64,000 nucleotides of DNA from Gammaproteobacteria bacterium (GTDB taxonomy: Bacteria > Pseudomonadota > Gammaproteobacteria > Pseudomonadales > Moraxellaceae), in contig JAGWUI010000011.1 in the NCBI GenBank assembly GCA_028868515.1, forward strand, positions 1-64,000, read 5' to 3'. This document shows positions 35,805 through 44,020 of the stretch, one piece after another; the first letter of the stretch is position 1, and every line of letters starts with the position of its first letter. A program made the position numbers and the translations under genes. The notes below the pieces were generated by a model. It did not search any database. It saw only the letters and a list, made by a program, of their open reading frames with translations, and was not told the origin of the DNA.

Positions 35805-35859
35805 GGATCACTGGTTTGTTTGATCGAAGTAAATTGTTTTTATTAAATTTCTTCTGTAG

Positions 35860-36084
35860 CTATTGCTGCTGGATAAGCAACTCGTGACATGGTATGTTCA
35901 AGTGATCTGCAATTCGGCAAAGTGTATGTAACGAAGGATTCCCTATTTTTCGTTCAATTTGCGATACAAAAGTTCTATTCACATCTGCGTTTAGGGCAAG
36001 TCTCTCTTGCGACAGTCCGCGTATTTTTCGCTCTCGCTTTATATTAGTTGCCAATGTACTTCGTATCATTTCATATGAGTCCAT
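35860..36084 (-). CDS. XRE-family transcriptional regulator
   Basis: A 74-residue single-domain HTH protein; MIRSTLATNIKRERKIRGLSQERLALNADVNRTFVSQIERKIGNPSLHTLCRIADHLNI, read in pieces, contains the full five-helix XRE fold. Convergent with the relaxase gene. Its 5' end faces the lipoprotein gene at 36250, and a palindrome TGATATATCA at 36121 lies between, a plausible self-operator. Confidence 0.85.
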   Translation of the reverse strand: MDSYEMIRSTLATNIKRERKIRGLSQERLALNADVNRTFVSQIERKIGNPSLHTLCRIADHLNIPCHELLIQQQ

Positions 36085-36101
36085 TCCTCATTTTTTGATA
36101 A

Positions 36102-36130
36102 TTGACACTATTAATCCACATGATATATCA
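36102..36130 (+). promoter_or_regulatory. Promoter and operator candidate for the lipoprotein gene
   Basis: TTGACA (36102-36107) and TATATC (36124-36129) with a 16-bp spacer. The palindrome TGATATATCA (36121-36130) overlaps the -10, as expected for a repressor site of the divergent XRE protein. Confidence 0.45.
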
Positions 36131-36249
36131 TTCAATTTGAGGTTTGGTTCAGTTATAAAAGCATTGTTCGCAAAGAAGTCTCTATTGAATGTTTTTCAAT
36201 TGCTATTTGACACTACTTTATAAAATTCCAAAAAATGAGGTTACTTAAG

Positions 36250-36711
36250 ATGCTCCTAAAAAAAACCTCCATTATTGGTTCATTGACCATCGTGATCCTG
36301 TTGTCTGGCTGCCAATCGCTGAGCCAGGTTGGTCAATCCTATGGTCAATTTGCGGATAATATGAATGAAAAATTTAATAAAATGCAGACAGATTTGATTA
36401 ATGGATCCCAAACCTTAGAAAGAGCACCAAATTTGCCAGCAGGTCTGATTGTTCATTTGAGATATGGTGTTTATGCGGGTGCTAATAAATTAATAGGTGA
36501 TTTAACTTATTCGAGATATTGCAAGACTCTTATTTTAGATGCCGAACTATATAATGCAGATAGCGCTCAAATCAGTTCAGCACCGTTAGTACTACATGAT
36601 GTTAAACCTAACATCAAAGTTCTCATCGAGCAATTCGCTCCATCCGATCCACAACGCCAAAGTAACTCTGTTAGAAAAATTTTATTGTCGAATTTACAAT
36701 GTATGCGATAG
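36250..36711 (+). CDS. Small lipoprotein in element 2
   Basis: About 153 residues starting at the ATG at 36250, which has GAGG ten bases upstream (the frame opens at 36235 without a site). Signal MLLKKTSIIGSLTIVILLSGC ends in lipobox LSGC. The mature part is soluble, with three further cysteines; no domain recognised. Lipoproteins of mobile elements are often entry-exclusion factors, but that is only a possibility. Confidence 0.6.
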   Translation: MLLKKTSIIGSLTIVILLSGCQSLSQVGQSYGQFADNMNEKFNKMQTDLINGSQTLERAPNLPAGLIVHLRYGVYAGANKLIGDLTYSRYCKTLILDAELYNADSAQISSAPLVLHDVKPNIKVLIEQFAPSDPQRQSNSVRKILLSNLQCMR

Positions 36712-36773
36712 GTCTGCAGCTTTTTAAGAAAACTAAAATGGATTGATATCAAGACAGTAAATTTGGGGTAGCC

Positions 36774-37019
36774 ATGACTGAATCTGAGTATTTGATATTG
36801 TTAGAAAAAATTGAAAGGTTTCGGGTAAGTTTACAGGATAATCCATACACGCTATCGAAGTCAGCGCAATCAACCCTTGCTTTGCTTGCAGTTGATAATA
36901 TCCAGCCAACTCCTTCAGGACTCTTGCGCTTTATGGCGAGCGACAGTGGCGTGATTTCAAAGACAGAAGCGATAGAAATGCTCAAGTGGGAAGCCAAGAT
37001 AAAGGCTAAAATTAAATAA
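36774..37019 (+). CDS. Hypothetical small protein
   Basis: An 81-residue soluble protein, MTESEYLILLEKIERFRVSLQDN..., mostly helical, Lys-rich at the end (KWEAKIKAKIK). GGGGTA lies shortly before the ATG. It is 22 bp upstream of another small gene on the same strand. No family recognised. Confidence 0.55.
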   Translation: MTESEYLILLEKIERFRVSLQDNPYTLSKSAQSTLALLAVDNIQPTPSGLLRFMASDSGVISKTEAIEMLKWEAKIKAKIK

Positions 37020-37041
37020 TAGCTATTGGAGACTTAGAAAA

Positions 37042-37311
37042 ATGGATGAACTTCAACTAGAAAAAACGATTAAATTGGCTTGTAAGATCATATTAGATCA
37101 AACATTGCCACGTTGCTGGAAGATACGCATAGTTAAGCAAGGTCAATCGGCGCTTGAACGCGAGTTGCTGCCCGTTCACTTCAAGTCGTTGAAAGGTGCA
37201 GTCAAATTTGTTTCTCAATATCGGAATGATTGGCAGGTTAATGAACTATCCGATAGTTATACCATGAGTGCATCAGACGCTCGTTCTATCGTGGCTGATG
37301 CTCAACCGTGA
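37042..37311 (+). CDS. Hypothetical small protein
   Basis: An 89-residue protein, MDELQLEKTIKLACKIILDQ..., with a basic core (CWKIRIVKQGQSALERELL) and a C-terminal SDARSIVADAQP. TTGGAGAC precedes the ATG at good spacing. It is probably co-transcribed with the preceding gene. Function unknown. Confidence 0.55.
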   Translation: MDELQLEKTIKLACKIILDQTLPRCWKIRIVKQGQSALERELLPVHFKSLKGAVKFVSQYRNDWQVNELSDSYTMSASDARSIVADAQP

Positions 37312-37649
37312 GTTTCCTCGTCTGGGTGTTTCATCATCCTCTACGAGTGATAGTTAGCATTACTTTCTTCGAGCTTGGCTGGTTCGCAGCTTTCTATTTG
37401 TTCGGAGATCCATATCATTCGTACACTCTGCACGATTGGCTGTGGGGTTATCATCACTCTTGATACTTCCGATTATTAACATTAATCCAATCTTCTTTTC
37501 AAAATCTTTGAAATTTCGTTGTACCAGCCCCCACATGAGAATTTCACCATAGCTTGTACTACCTGTTGATCAGAGCGGTTGCCAAACTATGCTATTTCGC
37601 TTTATTAGTCGTTATTTTTACCATACCTGCCTTTATGTATGGAACTGTC
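37312..37649. other. Gap at the left edge of the serine-recombinase cassette
   Basis: A 338-bp stretch without a convincing gene. A minus-strand frame of 58 codons (37361-37537, MWGLVQRNFKDFEKK...) exists but has no support. This segment should contain the left boundary of the nested recombinase/ParB cassette; I see no terminal repeat. Confidence 0.3.
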
Positions 37650-38087
37650 ATGCTGAACAAGCACTGTAAAGTCTGTAATGCATTGTTTAAACCTTGTCCA
37701 CAAGTTGAAAATCAAACTTATTGCTCAAAACCAGAATGTCAGAAAGCTCGTAAACGGATGTGGCAAAAAAACAAACGTGAGACCGATTTGTCCTATCGTG
37801 AGAATCAATACGCAGCGCACCGAGCTTGGCTCAATCGCAATCCAGAATATGTTCGTCCGAGCCGTAAGCCTAAGAAAAAACCAGACAATGTCATACAGGG
37901 CACAGTTTTACAACCTGAACTCAATACAACTATCCCATGTGAAGGCTGTGGCAAGATGGACTTGTTAATTAAGGAAAACTTATTTAGAACAGGTCTTTAT
38001 CATCTAAAATTCTTAAATGATGAAACAAAAAAGATGGATGCGTGGATTGTTGAAATAACTGTTATATCAAAGTGTTGTAATAGATGA
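37650..38087 (+). CDS. Small zinc-finger-like protein of the recombinase/ParB cassette
   Basis: From the ATG at 37650 (GGAAC seven bases upstream) the product has 145 residues. Two pairs of metal-ligand cysteines, CKVC (6-9) and YCSKPECQKARKRMWQKNKR, are followed by a basic linker (RPSRKPKKKP) and a third CEGCGK. This is a DNA-binding type of zinc protein. The frame continues upstream to 37554 with a hydrophobic stretch, but that extension probably is not translated. I recall such a protein beside serine recombinase/ParB sets; the role is unproven. Confidence 0.6.
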   Translation: MLNKHCKVCNALFKPCPQVENQTYCSKPECQKARKRMWQKNKRETDLSYRENQYAAHRAWLNRNPEYVRPSRKPKKKPDNVIQGTVLQPELNTTIPCEGCGKMDLLIKENLFRTGLYHLKFLNDETKKMDAWIVEITVISKCCNR

Positions 38088-38254
38088 AAAATATAAAGAG
38101 ATGACCAGATAGTTTTTTTATCAAGCAACTGCTAGCGTATTCCGTATGTATTTTAACCACATGCAATGATTTAGCTTACGCCGAGCTGTGACGTGGTCTT
38201 GATTAATGCATAGATGTTCCGTTGTTTTACATCATAATCGGACAACTAGAGCTC

Positions 38255-39820
38255 ATGGAATCAAATAGCATAACAGAGGTGGATCAGAATAAACCGAAGC
38301 GGTTTAGGGCCGCCGAATATGTACGCATGTCCACCGAACATCAGCAATACTCTACACTTAATCAGGCTGATAAAATCCGCGAATATGCAGCGCGTCGCGA
38401 TATAGAAATCGTTCGAACCTACACTGATGAGGGTAAAAGTGGTTTGAATATCGTAGGACGACAAGGATTGCAGGAGTTGATTCGCGATGTACAAGCAGGT
38501 GCGACTGATTTTGAGATCATCTTAGTCTATGATGTAAGCCGCTGGGGACGATTTCAGGATGCTGATGAAAGTGCCTATTACGAATATATCTGCCGTCAAG
38601 CAGGTATACAAGTTGCTTACTGCGCTGAGCAATTTGAAAACGATGGCTCAATATCGTCTACTATTGTTAAAAGCCTCAAACGCTCCATGGCTGGTGAATA
38701 TAGCCGAGAACTATCTGCTAAAGTTTTTGCAGGACAATGTCGGTTGATTCAGCTGGGTTTTCGTCAAGGTGGACCTGCTGGTTATGGACTGCGCCGTGTT
38801 CTTGTAGATCAACATGGTGCCATCAAAGCTGAACTTTCCAGAGGTGAGCATAAAAGTTTACAAACTGACCGAGTAGTTCTTATTCCTGGGCCAGACAATG
38901 AGGTGCGTACGGTTAACACCATGTATCGTTGGTTTATTGATGATGGTCTAGTTGAGTCAGAGATTGCTAGCCGACTTAACAGTATGGCTGTTCGTACTGA
39001 TCTTAATCGTGATTGGACACGGGCTACTGTGCATGAGGTTCTGACCAATGAAAAATACATTGGCAATAACGTCTACAACCGAAGGTCGTTTAAGCTTAAA
39101 AAAAAGCGAGTCGCGAATACTCCCGAAAAGTGGATCAAAAAAGTCGGTGCTTTTGAACCTGTAGTTCCTCCAGATATTTTCTATACCGCGCAAGGTATTA
39201 TTCGTGCTAGATCGTATCGCTATAGCAATGATGAATTAATCGAACGACTACGCAATTTATATCAAAAGCGGGGCTTCCTTTCAGGGTTAATCATCAATGA
39301 AACAGATGATATGCCGTCAACTTCAATTTATGCCCATCGCTTTGGTAGCTTAATTCGCGCTTATCAAATCGTCGGATTTACACCTGATCGCGATTATCAG
39401 TATCTCGAAACCAATAAATTTTTGCGACGTTTCCACCCTGAAATCATTCATGAAACTGAAAATCAAATGATTGCGCTGGGTGGAATAGTTCAGCGTGACC
39501 CTGCGACAGATCTTTTATGGGTCAATGACGAGTTTAGCATTTCCCTCGTGATTTCTCGTTGTCAAACTTCTGAGACAGGCCGTCGGAGTTGGAAAGTACG
39601 CTTCGATACCAGTCTCTCTCCCGACATTACCGTGGCTGTTCGCCTGAATCAGACAAATGATGCGGCGCTAGATTATTACCTGCTGCCAAGATTGGATTTC
39701 GGGCAAGAAAGAATCCGTTTAGCCGATCATAATTCAATTGAGTTTGAAAGCTATCGTTTTAGTAGTCTCGATTATTTATATGGTATGGCAGAGCGTACTC
39801 GTCTAAGGAGGTTTGCATGA
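38255..39820 (+). CDS. Large serine recombinase
   Basis: About 521 residues from the ATG at 38255; an earlier TTG at 38222 is less likely. The resolvase domain opens with RAAEYVRMSTEHQQYST, where the Ser of MST is the nucleophile, and contains YDVSRWGRF and the arginines typical of the active site. A recombinase domain follows (RQGGPAGYGLRRVL, WTRATVHEVLTNEKYIGNNVYNRR), then a C-terminal region of about 180 residues without a coiled coil that I can see. It excises or inserts DNA at specific sites. The stop overlaps the first ParB gene (ATGA). Confidence 0.9.
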   Translation: MESNSITEVDQNKPKRFRAAEYVRMSTEHQQYSTLNQADKIREYAARRDIEIVRTYTDEGKSGLNIVGRQGLQELIRDVQAGATDFEIILVYDVSRWGRFQDADESAYYEYICRQAGIQVAYCAEQFENDGSISSTIVKSLKRSMAGEYSRELSAKVFAGQCRLIQLGFRQGGPAGYGLRRVLVDQHGAIKAELSRGEHKSLQTDRVVLIPGPDNEVRTVNTMYRWFIDDGLVESEIASRLNSMAVRTDLNRDWTRATVHEVLTNEKYIGNNVYNRRSFKLKKKRVANTPEKWIKKVGAFEPVVPPDIFYTAQGIIRARSYRYSNDELIERLRNLYQKRGFLSGLIINETDDMPSTSIYAHRFGSLIRAYQIVGFTPDRDYQYLETNKFLRRFHPEIIHETENQMIALGGIVQRDPATDLLWVNDEFSISLVISRCQTSETGRRSWKVRFDTSLSPDITVAVRLNQTNDAALDYYLLPRLDFGQERIRLADHNSIEFESYRFSSLDYLYGMAERTRLRRFA

Positions 39821-40722
39821 GCGATTGTCCAGATGCAGGTATCGTGCGCATGATTCCTATCGATTGTATTGATGTGTTGAATCCACGTGATAGAAATAAC
39901 AGCGTATTTAATGAAATTATAAAAAATATTGAAACAGTCGGTTTGAAAAAGCCAATTACAGTCACGTCACGCTTTAAAACGGGTGGCTCAGAGCATTATC
40001 TTTTAATTTGTGGCGAGGGACGATTAAAGGCATTTCGAGCGCTAGGTGAAAGTCATATTCCTGCTTTAGTCATTGATGTTAGCGAGGAAAATGCATTCAT
40101 CATGAGTTTGGCTGAGAATATTGCACGCCGCCACCATCGCCCTTTAGAGTTACTTGTAGGTATAGAGCAGTTACTTGATCGAGGGTATGGGAAGAATGAA
40201 ATTGCAAAGAAAACTGGGTTATCGCCAGAGTATGTGCAGGGAGTATTAACATTACTCAAGCACGGTGAAGAACGATTATTAGTTGCTGTAGAGAAAGGTG
40301 GAATCCCATTGAATGTTGCATTAGCAATTGTTGGTGCAGGTAATGATGATGTCGCTATTCAATCTGCGTTGCAAGATGCTTATGAGTCTGGAGCACTTCG
40401 TGGCAACCGTTTGAATCATGCACGCAGAATTATTGCGCACAGGAGCATATCTGGGCGAAAAGTTTCGCGCAATCCTGAAGTAAGAAGAACTCAGGAGCTA
40501 ACATCTTCAGGCATTATACGAACTTATCAAAAGGAAGCTGAACGACAGAAACTATTGATAAAGAAATCCAATATAACTCAGCAGCGGTTGTTGATTATTG
40601 TTAGTGCGTTACGAAAATTATTTGCTGATGAGAATTTTGTGACGTTATTACGAGCGGAAGATTTAGATTCATTACCTACGTACCTTGATGAGCGTATAAA
40701 GGTTGGAGCACATTCATTATGA
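39817..40722 (+). CDS. ParB/RepB-family protein (first copy)
   Basis: A 301-residue protein with the ParB N-terminal domain: IPIDCIDVLNPRDR, GLKKPITVT, the box LLICGEGRLKAFRALGESHIPALV (GEGR is the ParB nucleotide-binding signature GERR/GEGR) and AENIARRHHRPLELL, followed by an HTH (YGKNEIAKKTGLSPEYVQGVL). In plasmids ParB marks the centromere; here, beside a recombinase, it more likely controls recombination or recognises the element. Overlaps both neighbours by four bases. Confidence 0.85.
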   Translation: MSDCPDAGIVRMIPIDCIDVLNPRDRNNSVFNEIIKNIETVGLKKPITVTSRFKTGGSEHYLLICGEGRLKAFRALGESHIPALVIDVSEENAFIMSLAENIARRHHRPLELLVGIEQLLDRGYGKNEIAKKTGLSPEYVQGVLTLLKHGEERLLVAVEKGGIPLNVALAIVGAGNDDVAIQSALQDAYESGALRGNRLNHARRIIAHRSISGRKVSRNPEVRRTQELTSSGIIRTYQKEAERQKLLIKKSNITQQRLLIIVSALRKLFADENFVTLLRAEDLDSLPTYLDERIKVGAHSL

Positions 40723-41597
40723 GTAAAGTTCCTGTGGGTTTCGATCTTGAAACATTGATGATTCCGATTAAACAGATTTTACCATCAAGACGAATGCCCA
40801 GTTCAGTCATGACTACGCGTAAATATCAGCAAATTAAAGCCTCAATTCAAGAGGTTGGGCTTATCGAGCCCTTATCTATAGCCGTATCTGATGCTAAAAC
40901 TGGACATTATATTTTACTGGATGGGCATGTACGGCGACTGGTTTTACAAGAGTTGGGACACGAGCAAGCAGTTTGCCTGATCTCAACCGATGATGAGAGT
41001 TATACCTACAATAGCAGAGTAAACCGTTTGTCACCCATCCAAGAACATCGGATGATTAAGCGGGCGGTGGATCGAGGGGTTGATCCTGAACGATTGGCTA
41101 GAGCACTGAATTTAGATACAAATTCTATCGTAAAAAAATTAACCATGTTGCACGGTATATGCCCAGAAGCGATAGAGCTACTAAAAAGTCGCCAGTTTTC
41201 CTCTCAAGTTTTCTCAGCACTTAGAAAAATGAAGCCAACTCGCCAGTTAGAGTGCATTGATTTAATGATTTCAGCTAATAACATTACTGCCAAATATGCG
41301 GAGTCAATATTAGTTGCTACGCCTGAATCGATGTTGGTACAAGGAAATCGAAAAGCAAATCAGCGTAAAGGATTAAGTTCAGAGCAGATGGCAAAAATGG
41401 AAATGGAGATGAGTAATCTTGAAGTGCAGTTTAAGATTGCTGAGCAAAGTTATGGTGATGACAGTTTGGATTTTGTTGTAGCAAAAGGTTATTTGACACG
41501 TTTACTAAGCAATTCATCAGTAACTCGCTATCTCAAGCAACATCAACAGGAAATCTTGACTGAACTTGAGAATATTGTTCAGGTCACTTCCTACTAA
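40719..41597 (+). CDS. ParB/RepB-family protein (second copy)
   Basis: A 292-residue protein with a ParB-like N-terminus (IPIKQILPSRRMPSS, VGLIEPLSIAV, HYILLDGHVRRLVLQELGHEQAVCLI) and a plasmid-partition RepB-like C-terminal half (QFSSQVFSALRKMKPTRQLECIDLM). It is distantly related to the preceding gene, so a duplication with divergence is likely. It is the last gene of the cassette; a nested stem-loop follows. Confidence 0.83.
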   Translation: MSKVPVGFDLETLMIPIKQILPSRRMPSSVMTTRKYQQIKASIQEVGLIEPLSIAVSDAKTGHYILLDGHVRRLVLQELGHEQAVCLISTDDESYTYNSRVNRLSPIQEHRMIKRAVDRGVDPERLARALNLDTNSIVKKLTMLHGICPEAIELLKSRQFSSQVFSALRKMKPTRQLECIDLMISANNITAKYAESILVATPESMLVQGNRKANQRKGLSSEQMAKMEMEMSNLEVQFKIAEQSYGDDSLDFVVAKGYLTRLLSNSSVTRYLKQHQQEILTELENIVQVTSY

Positions 41598-41686
41598 AGT
41601 TTTATAGCAGTAATTAGTTGTATTACATACTATTATTGCCTTGAGCTTCACAATTATAGCCATTCCTCCTGCTTTTTTGAAAGTAG

Positions 41687-41760
41687 CTTTTTTAGGGGGC
41701 TGATGATTAGTTTTTTTGAGATCGGCTATAATCTCAAGTACTAAAAAAGCCCCTAAAAAG
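41687..41760. terminator. Nested stem-loops between convergent genes
   Basis: Inner hairpin TTGAGAT/ATCTCAA (41716-41737) sits within a longer pairing of CTTTTTTAGGGGGC (41687-41700) with GCCCCTAAAAAG (41749-41760). A and T runs flank both. It lies between the ParB gene and the oppositely oriented protease gene, so a bidirectional terminator is the simplest reading; an end of the nested cassette is the alternative. Confidence 0.55.
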
Positions 41761-41805
41761 GAGCTTAATTTTTTACCATGTTAGAAGTAAGTATGATTTG
41801 AACTA

Positions 41806-42789
41806 TTATTTTGATTGCGGCGAAGAGCGTCTTGGCGAACTTTTTCTAGGCTTTTCGCTGTGTTGCTCTGCTCTTGAAGATGCTTCATCATTGCTTCCTG
41901 CAGCTGTTTTGGCTGTTGGTAAGTCATTGGCTGCTGCATCAATATTGGCTTGATCATTTGAATTTTCCTGTTCGGTTACTTTATCTGGTTCCCACTTACT
42001 GCAAAATACTTCTGAACTATCAAGTAATGAGCGCATAAATAGGTCAATTTTGTTTAAAAGCGAAACCTCGTCAGGTTCAGGACCCCTCACAGTTTTGAAT
42101 ATATCACGAGCTTCCTTTCTGTCAATAACAAATGCGTGTGAAGGATAACCTACGATAAGTCTTTCCACCCCATCTTGCTTAATATTTTTGAATTTTCTTT
42201 CAAGCATATTCCCATAAGATAACGCAATACTTGAAGCCCGATTGATTTCTCCTATTCGAATAGGATCAATCTGAGCAAAGACTGGCTGAAATAGACCTGT
42301 TGTTAGATTTGTCGCAATTTCACTTGCAAGCTTAGTAGAGACTCTTGCGCTTACTTTTGTATCAATCATAAAGTCTTTAAACATCTGTTGTGCTTGAGAT
42401 TTTAGTGCAGTTATTCCTTGGATAATATCCATACCAGACGACCGCTCAAACATCTCATTCAAATTTGCAAGTTGAACATCCAAAGGGCCTAGCTCACCCA
42501 TGTCAGAAATGATTAGCTCTGATGCGCCAATAGCGATCAATGTTCCAGCCGACTTACAGTAATGTGGGACAAAAAGCCTAATACCATCAACATAATGATG
42601 TTGGAGCGCACGAGCAATACGAAATGCTGCATGAGGATCTCCACCATATGTGTATAGGACTAGATTAACCTTTTTTGAGTTAGATGAACTTGCAGCCTCA
42701 TCACAGACCTTGGTTATCTTTTCATAGCCATTTCGGCTAATTTCACCAGAGTAAACAATAGTGTCTACTCCATTTTCATGTACACTCAT
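41806..42789 (-). CDS. SDH-type (SDH_sah) serine protease, ClpP/crotonase fold
   Basis: A 327-residue protein with the ClpP-like core: NLVLYTYGGDPHAAFRIARAL (43-62, oxyanion-loop GGDPHAA) and nucleophile S80 in HYCKSAGTLIAIGA, followed by ELGPLDVQL. This pattern is that of the serine dehydrogenase proteinase group. From about residue 262 a Glu/Asp/Ser-rich tail ends in a basic KPRKSSPRRSSPQSK, probably disordered. Such proteases appear in defence and mobile regions; the target is unknown. The gene is alone on its strand except for the small genes upstream. Confidence 0.78.
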   Translation of the reverse strand: MSVHENGVDTIVYSGEISRNGYEKITKVCDEAASSSNSKKVNLVLYTYGGDPHAAFRIARALQHHYVDGIRLFVPHYCKSAGTLIAIGASELIISDMGELGPLDVQLANLNEMFERSSGMDIIQGITALKSQAQQMFKDFMIDTKVSARVSTKLASEIATNLTTGLFQPVFAQIDPIRIGEINRASSIALSYGNMLERKFKNIKQDGVERLIVGYPSHAFVIDRKEARDIFKTVRGPEPDEVSLLNKIDLFMRSLLDSSEVFCSKWEPDKVTEQENSNDQANIDAAANDLPTAKTAAGSNDEASSRAEQHSEKPRKSSPRRSSPQSK

Positions 42790-42855
42790 TTTGCATCCTT
42801 ATTTTTTTAAATTATTAATCTATACAAAAAAAATGGAAGTGCCTACTAACAATAA

Positions 42856-43086
42856 TTAAGTGGCAACGTCAAAAAAATCTTCACTTATCTCCACTATAAC
42901 CTCAATGAACCCCTCATTAAAGTTATGTCTTAAGCGTAGTACACGATAACATGGGAAGTCATCGTCAGGGCATATATGTTCCCCAACTCTGGGCATCGTT
43001 GGATACTTAAAATCCCCTACTAGCTCTACCTTGTGCAGATCATGATTAATCTTGAAAAGTCTAACTTTGAATGTACTCATTCTCAA
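42856..43086 (-). CDS. Hypothetical small protein
   Basis: A 76-residue acidic protein (MRMSTFKVRLFKINHDLHKVELVGDF..., ending ISEDFFDVAT) with beta-strand-like hydrophobic alternation, no motif. It is 66 bp upstream of the protease gene on the same strand; may start at Met3. Confidence 0.5.
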   Translation of the reverse strand: MRMSTFKVRLFKINHDLHKVELVGDFKYPTMPRVGEHICPDDDFPCYRVLRLRHNFNEGFIEVIVEISEDFFDVAT

Positions 43087-43137
43087 CTCCGCAATAACTT
43101 CTTGGAAAAGCGAAAAATAATTGATTTCGACGAAGTG

Positions 43138-43166
43138 AAAAAGAAGGGCAGACTAGCTACCCTTCA
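43138..43166 (-). terminator. Terminator for the 47-residue gene
   Basis: Minus-strand stem GAAGGGTAG / CTGCCCTTC followed by five T residues. Confidence 0.65.
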
Positions 43167-43172
43167 GTTCAA

Positions 43173-43316
43173 TTAACAACGTACTAAGAATGCCCATGCT
43201 TCGTATCCATATTCATGCGCATCTAATATTTTTTCAGATTTGCCTCGTACTTTGCGATAACGGCAGAATATCCATCGAAAGCCTTCTGGCGCGGGGTAGT
43301 TACCCAGTTTCGTCAT
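43173..43316 (-). CDS. Small 47-residue protein
   Basis: The minus-strand frame gives MTKLGNYPAPEGFRWIFCRY, then a basic KVRGKSEKI, and ends EAWAFLVRC. It is preceded by a very strong ribosome binding site AAGGAGGTG (about ten bases before the ATG) and followed by a terminator, which together make it a credible gene despite its size. Aromatic and basic residues dominate, with no membrane segment. Short proteins of this kind often accompany element regulators, but no family is recognised. Confidence 0.6.
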   Translation of the reverse strand: MTKLGNYPAPEGFRWIFCRYRKVRGKSEKILDAHEYGYEAWAFLVRC

Positions 43317-43433
43317 AATGCATACACACCTCCTTACTCAAGATAATTTGATTTTCAGTATCAAATGCACTAAAGTAAGGTTTCGACGCTTTACTTTGGT
43401 TGCTTTGAGACTGCTATACAGGTCTGAAGTTTC

Positions 43434-44003
43434 CTATATAGAACCGACATTTGCTAATGCTTTTGTCGGTTTTTCACTTTCTAATTTCATTAGTCTATAA
43501 GCTGATGCCTCATAGCTTGTTTGATACATAATTTGGACTTGAATAGCACTATTTATTGTTTTACATATATTGAATGGCATTAAAAGCTCAGATGCAAAGG
43601 TGTTCGCTTGCCATTCAGAATCCTCAAAAATTTTATGGCCACCATTATTGGCACGAGCCAAGGCAATATTTTCATGAAGTGTTAAATGTCCAATCTCATG
43701 ACAAATTGTAAATCTCGCACGTCCATCATTATTATGCAAAGCATCGTATACATCTTCACGGATAAGTAATTCTAATGTGTCTGGGCTTGCTGCTGCTTCG
43801 CAGTTTCCCATTTCTTCCATGGTCTTAATTATTAAAACTACACCCAGCTTACCTAGAATAATTTCCAAGCTCTTAACCACATTAAGACTTTTATTATCTT
43901 CGCATTTGAAAAGCAGTCTTCTATACATGAGGGCTAGGCCTCTAATATTGTTTACGCTTCGAGGTTTAACCTTTACACCATGTGGCTTAAAGTCTGGGTG
44001 CAT
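43434..44003 (-). CDS. ImmA/IrrE-family metallopeptidase
   Basis: A 189-residue protein with the zinc motif HEIGH at 102-106 in FTICHEIGHLTLHE and downstream acidic/Asn residues in EWQANTFASELLMPF, diagnostic of ImmA/IrrE. The partner gene upstream is an XRE regulator, 17 bp away. In ICEBs1 ImmA cleaves ImmR to release the element; in other cases the pair acts as an XRE/COG2856 toxin-antitoxin-like module. Which applies here is open, but the association with element 2 makes regulator cleavage plausible. Confidence 0.87.
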   Translation of the reverse strand: MHPDFKPHGVKVKPRSVNNIRGLALMYRRLLFKCEDNKSLNVVKSLEIILGKLGVVLIIKTMEEMGNCEAAASPDTLELLIREDVYDALHNNDGRARFTICHEIGHLTLHENIALARANNGGHKIFEDSEWQANTFASELLMPFNICKTINSAIQVQIMYQTSYEASAYRLMKLESEKPTKALANVGSI

Positions 44004-44020
44004 TTAGTTTTTCTCCCTGA

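Larger units (their letters stand above)
37650..41597 (+). mobile_element. Nested serine-recombinase / double-ParB cassette
   Basis: Four plus-strand genes: zinc-finger protein, large serine recombinase, and two ParB/RepB-like proteins joined by four-base ATGA overlaps. The set is self-contained inside element 2, and I recall similar triplets in other proteobacterial islands, so it is probably a mobile unit of its own. Exact ends are not defined. Confidence 0.5.

Noticed and set aside
37361-37537. Minus-strand 58-codon frame upstream of the recombinase cassette
   Set aside because: Readable, but no ribosome binding site or recognised motif; kept only as a note.
39817-41597. ParB-like genes considered as evidence of an integrated plasmid
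   Set aside because: No ParA gene, no replication origin iterons and tight coupling to the recombinase; a recombination-associated role fits better.
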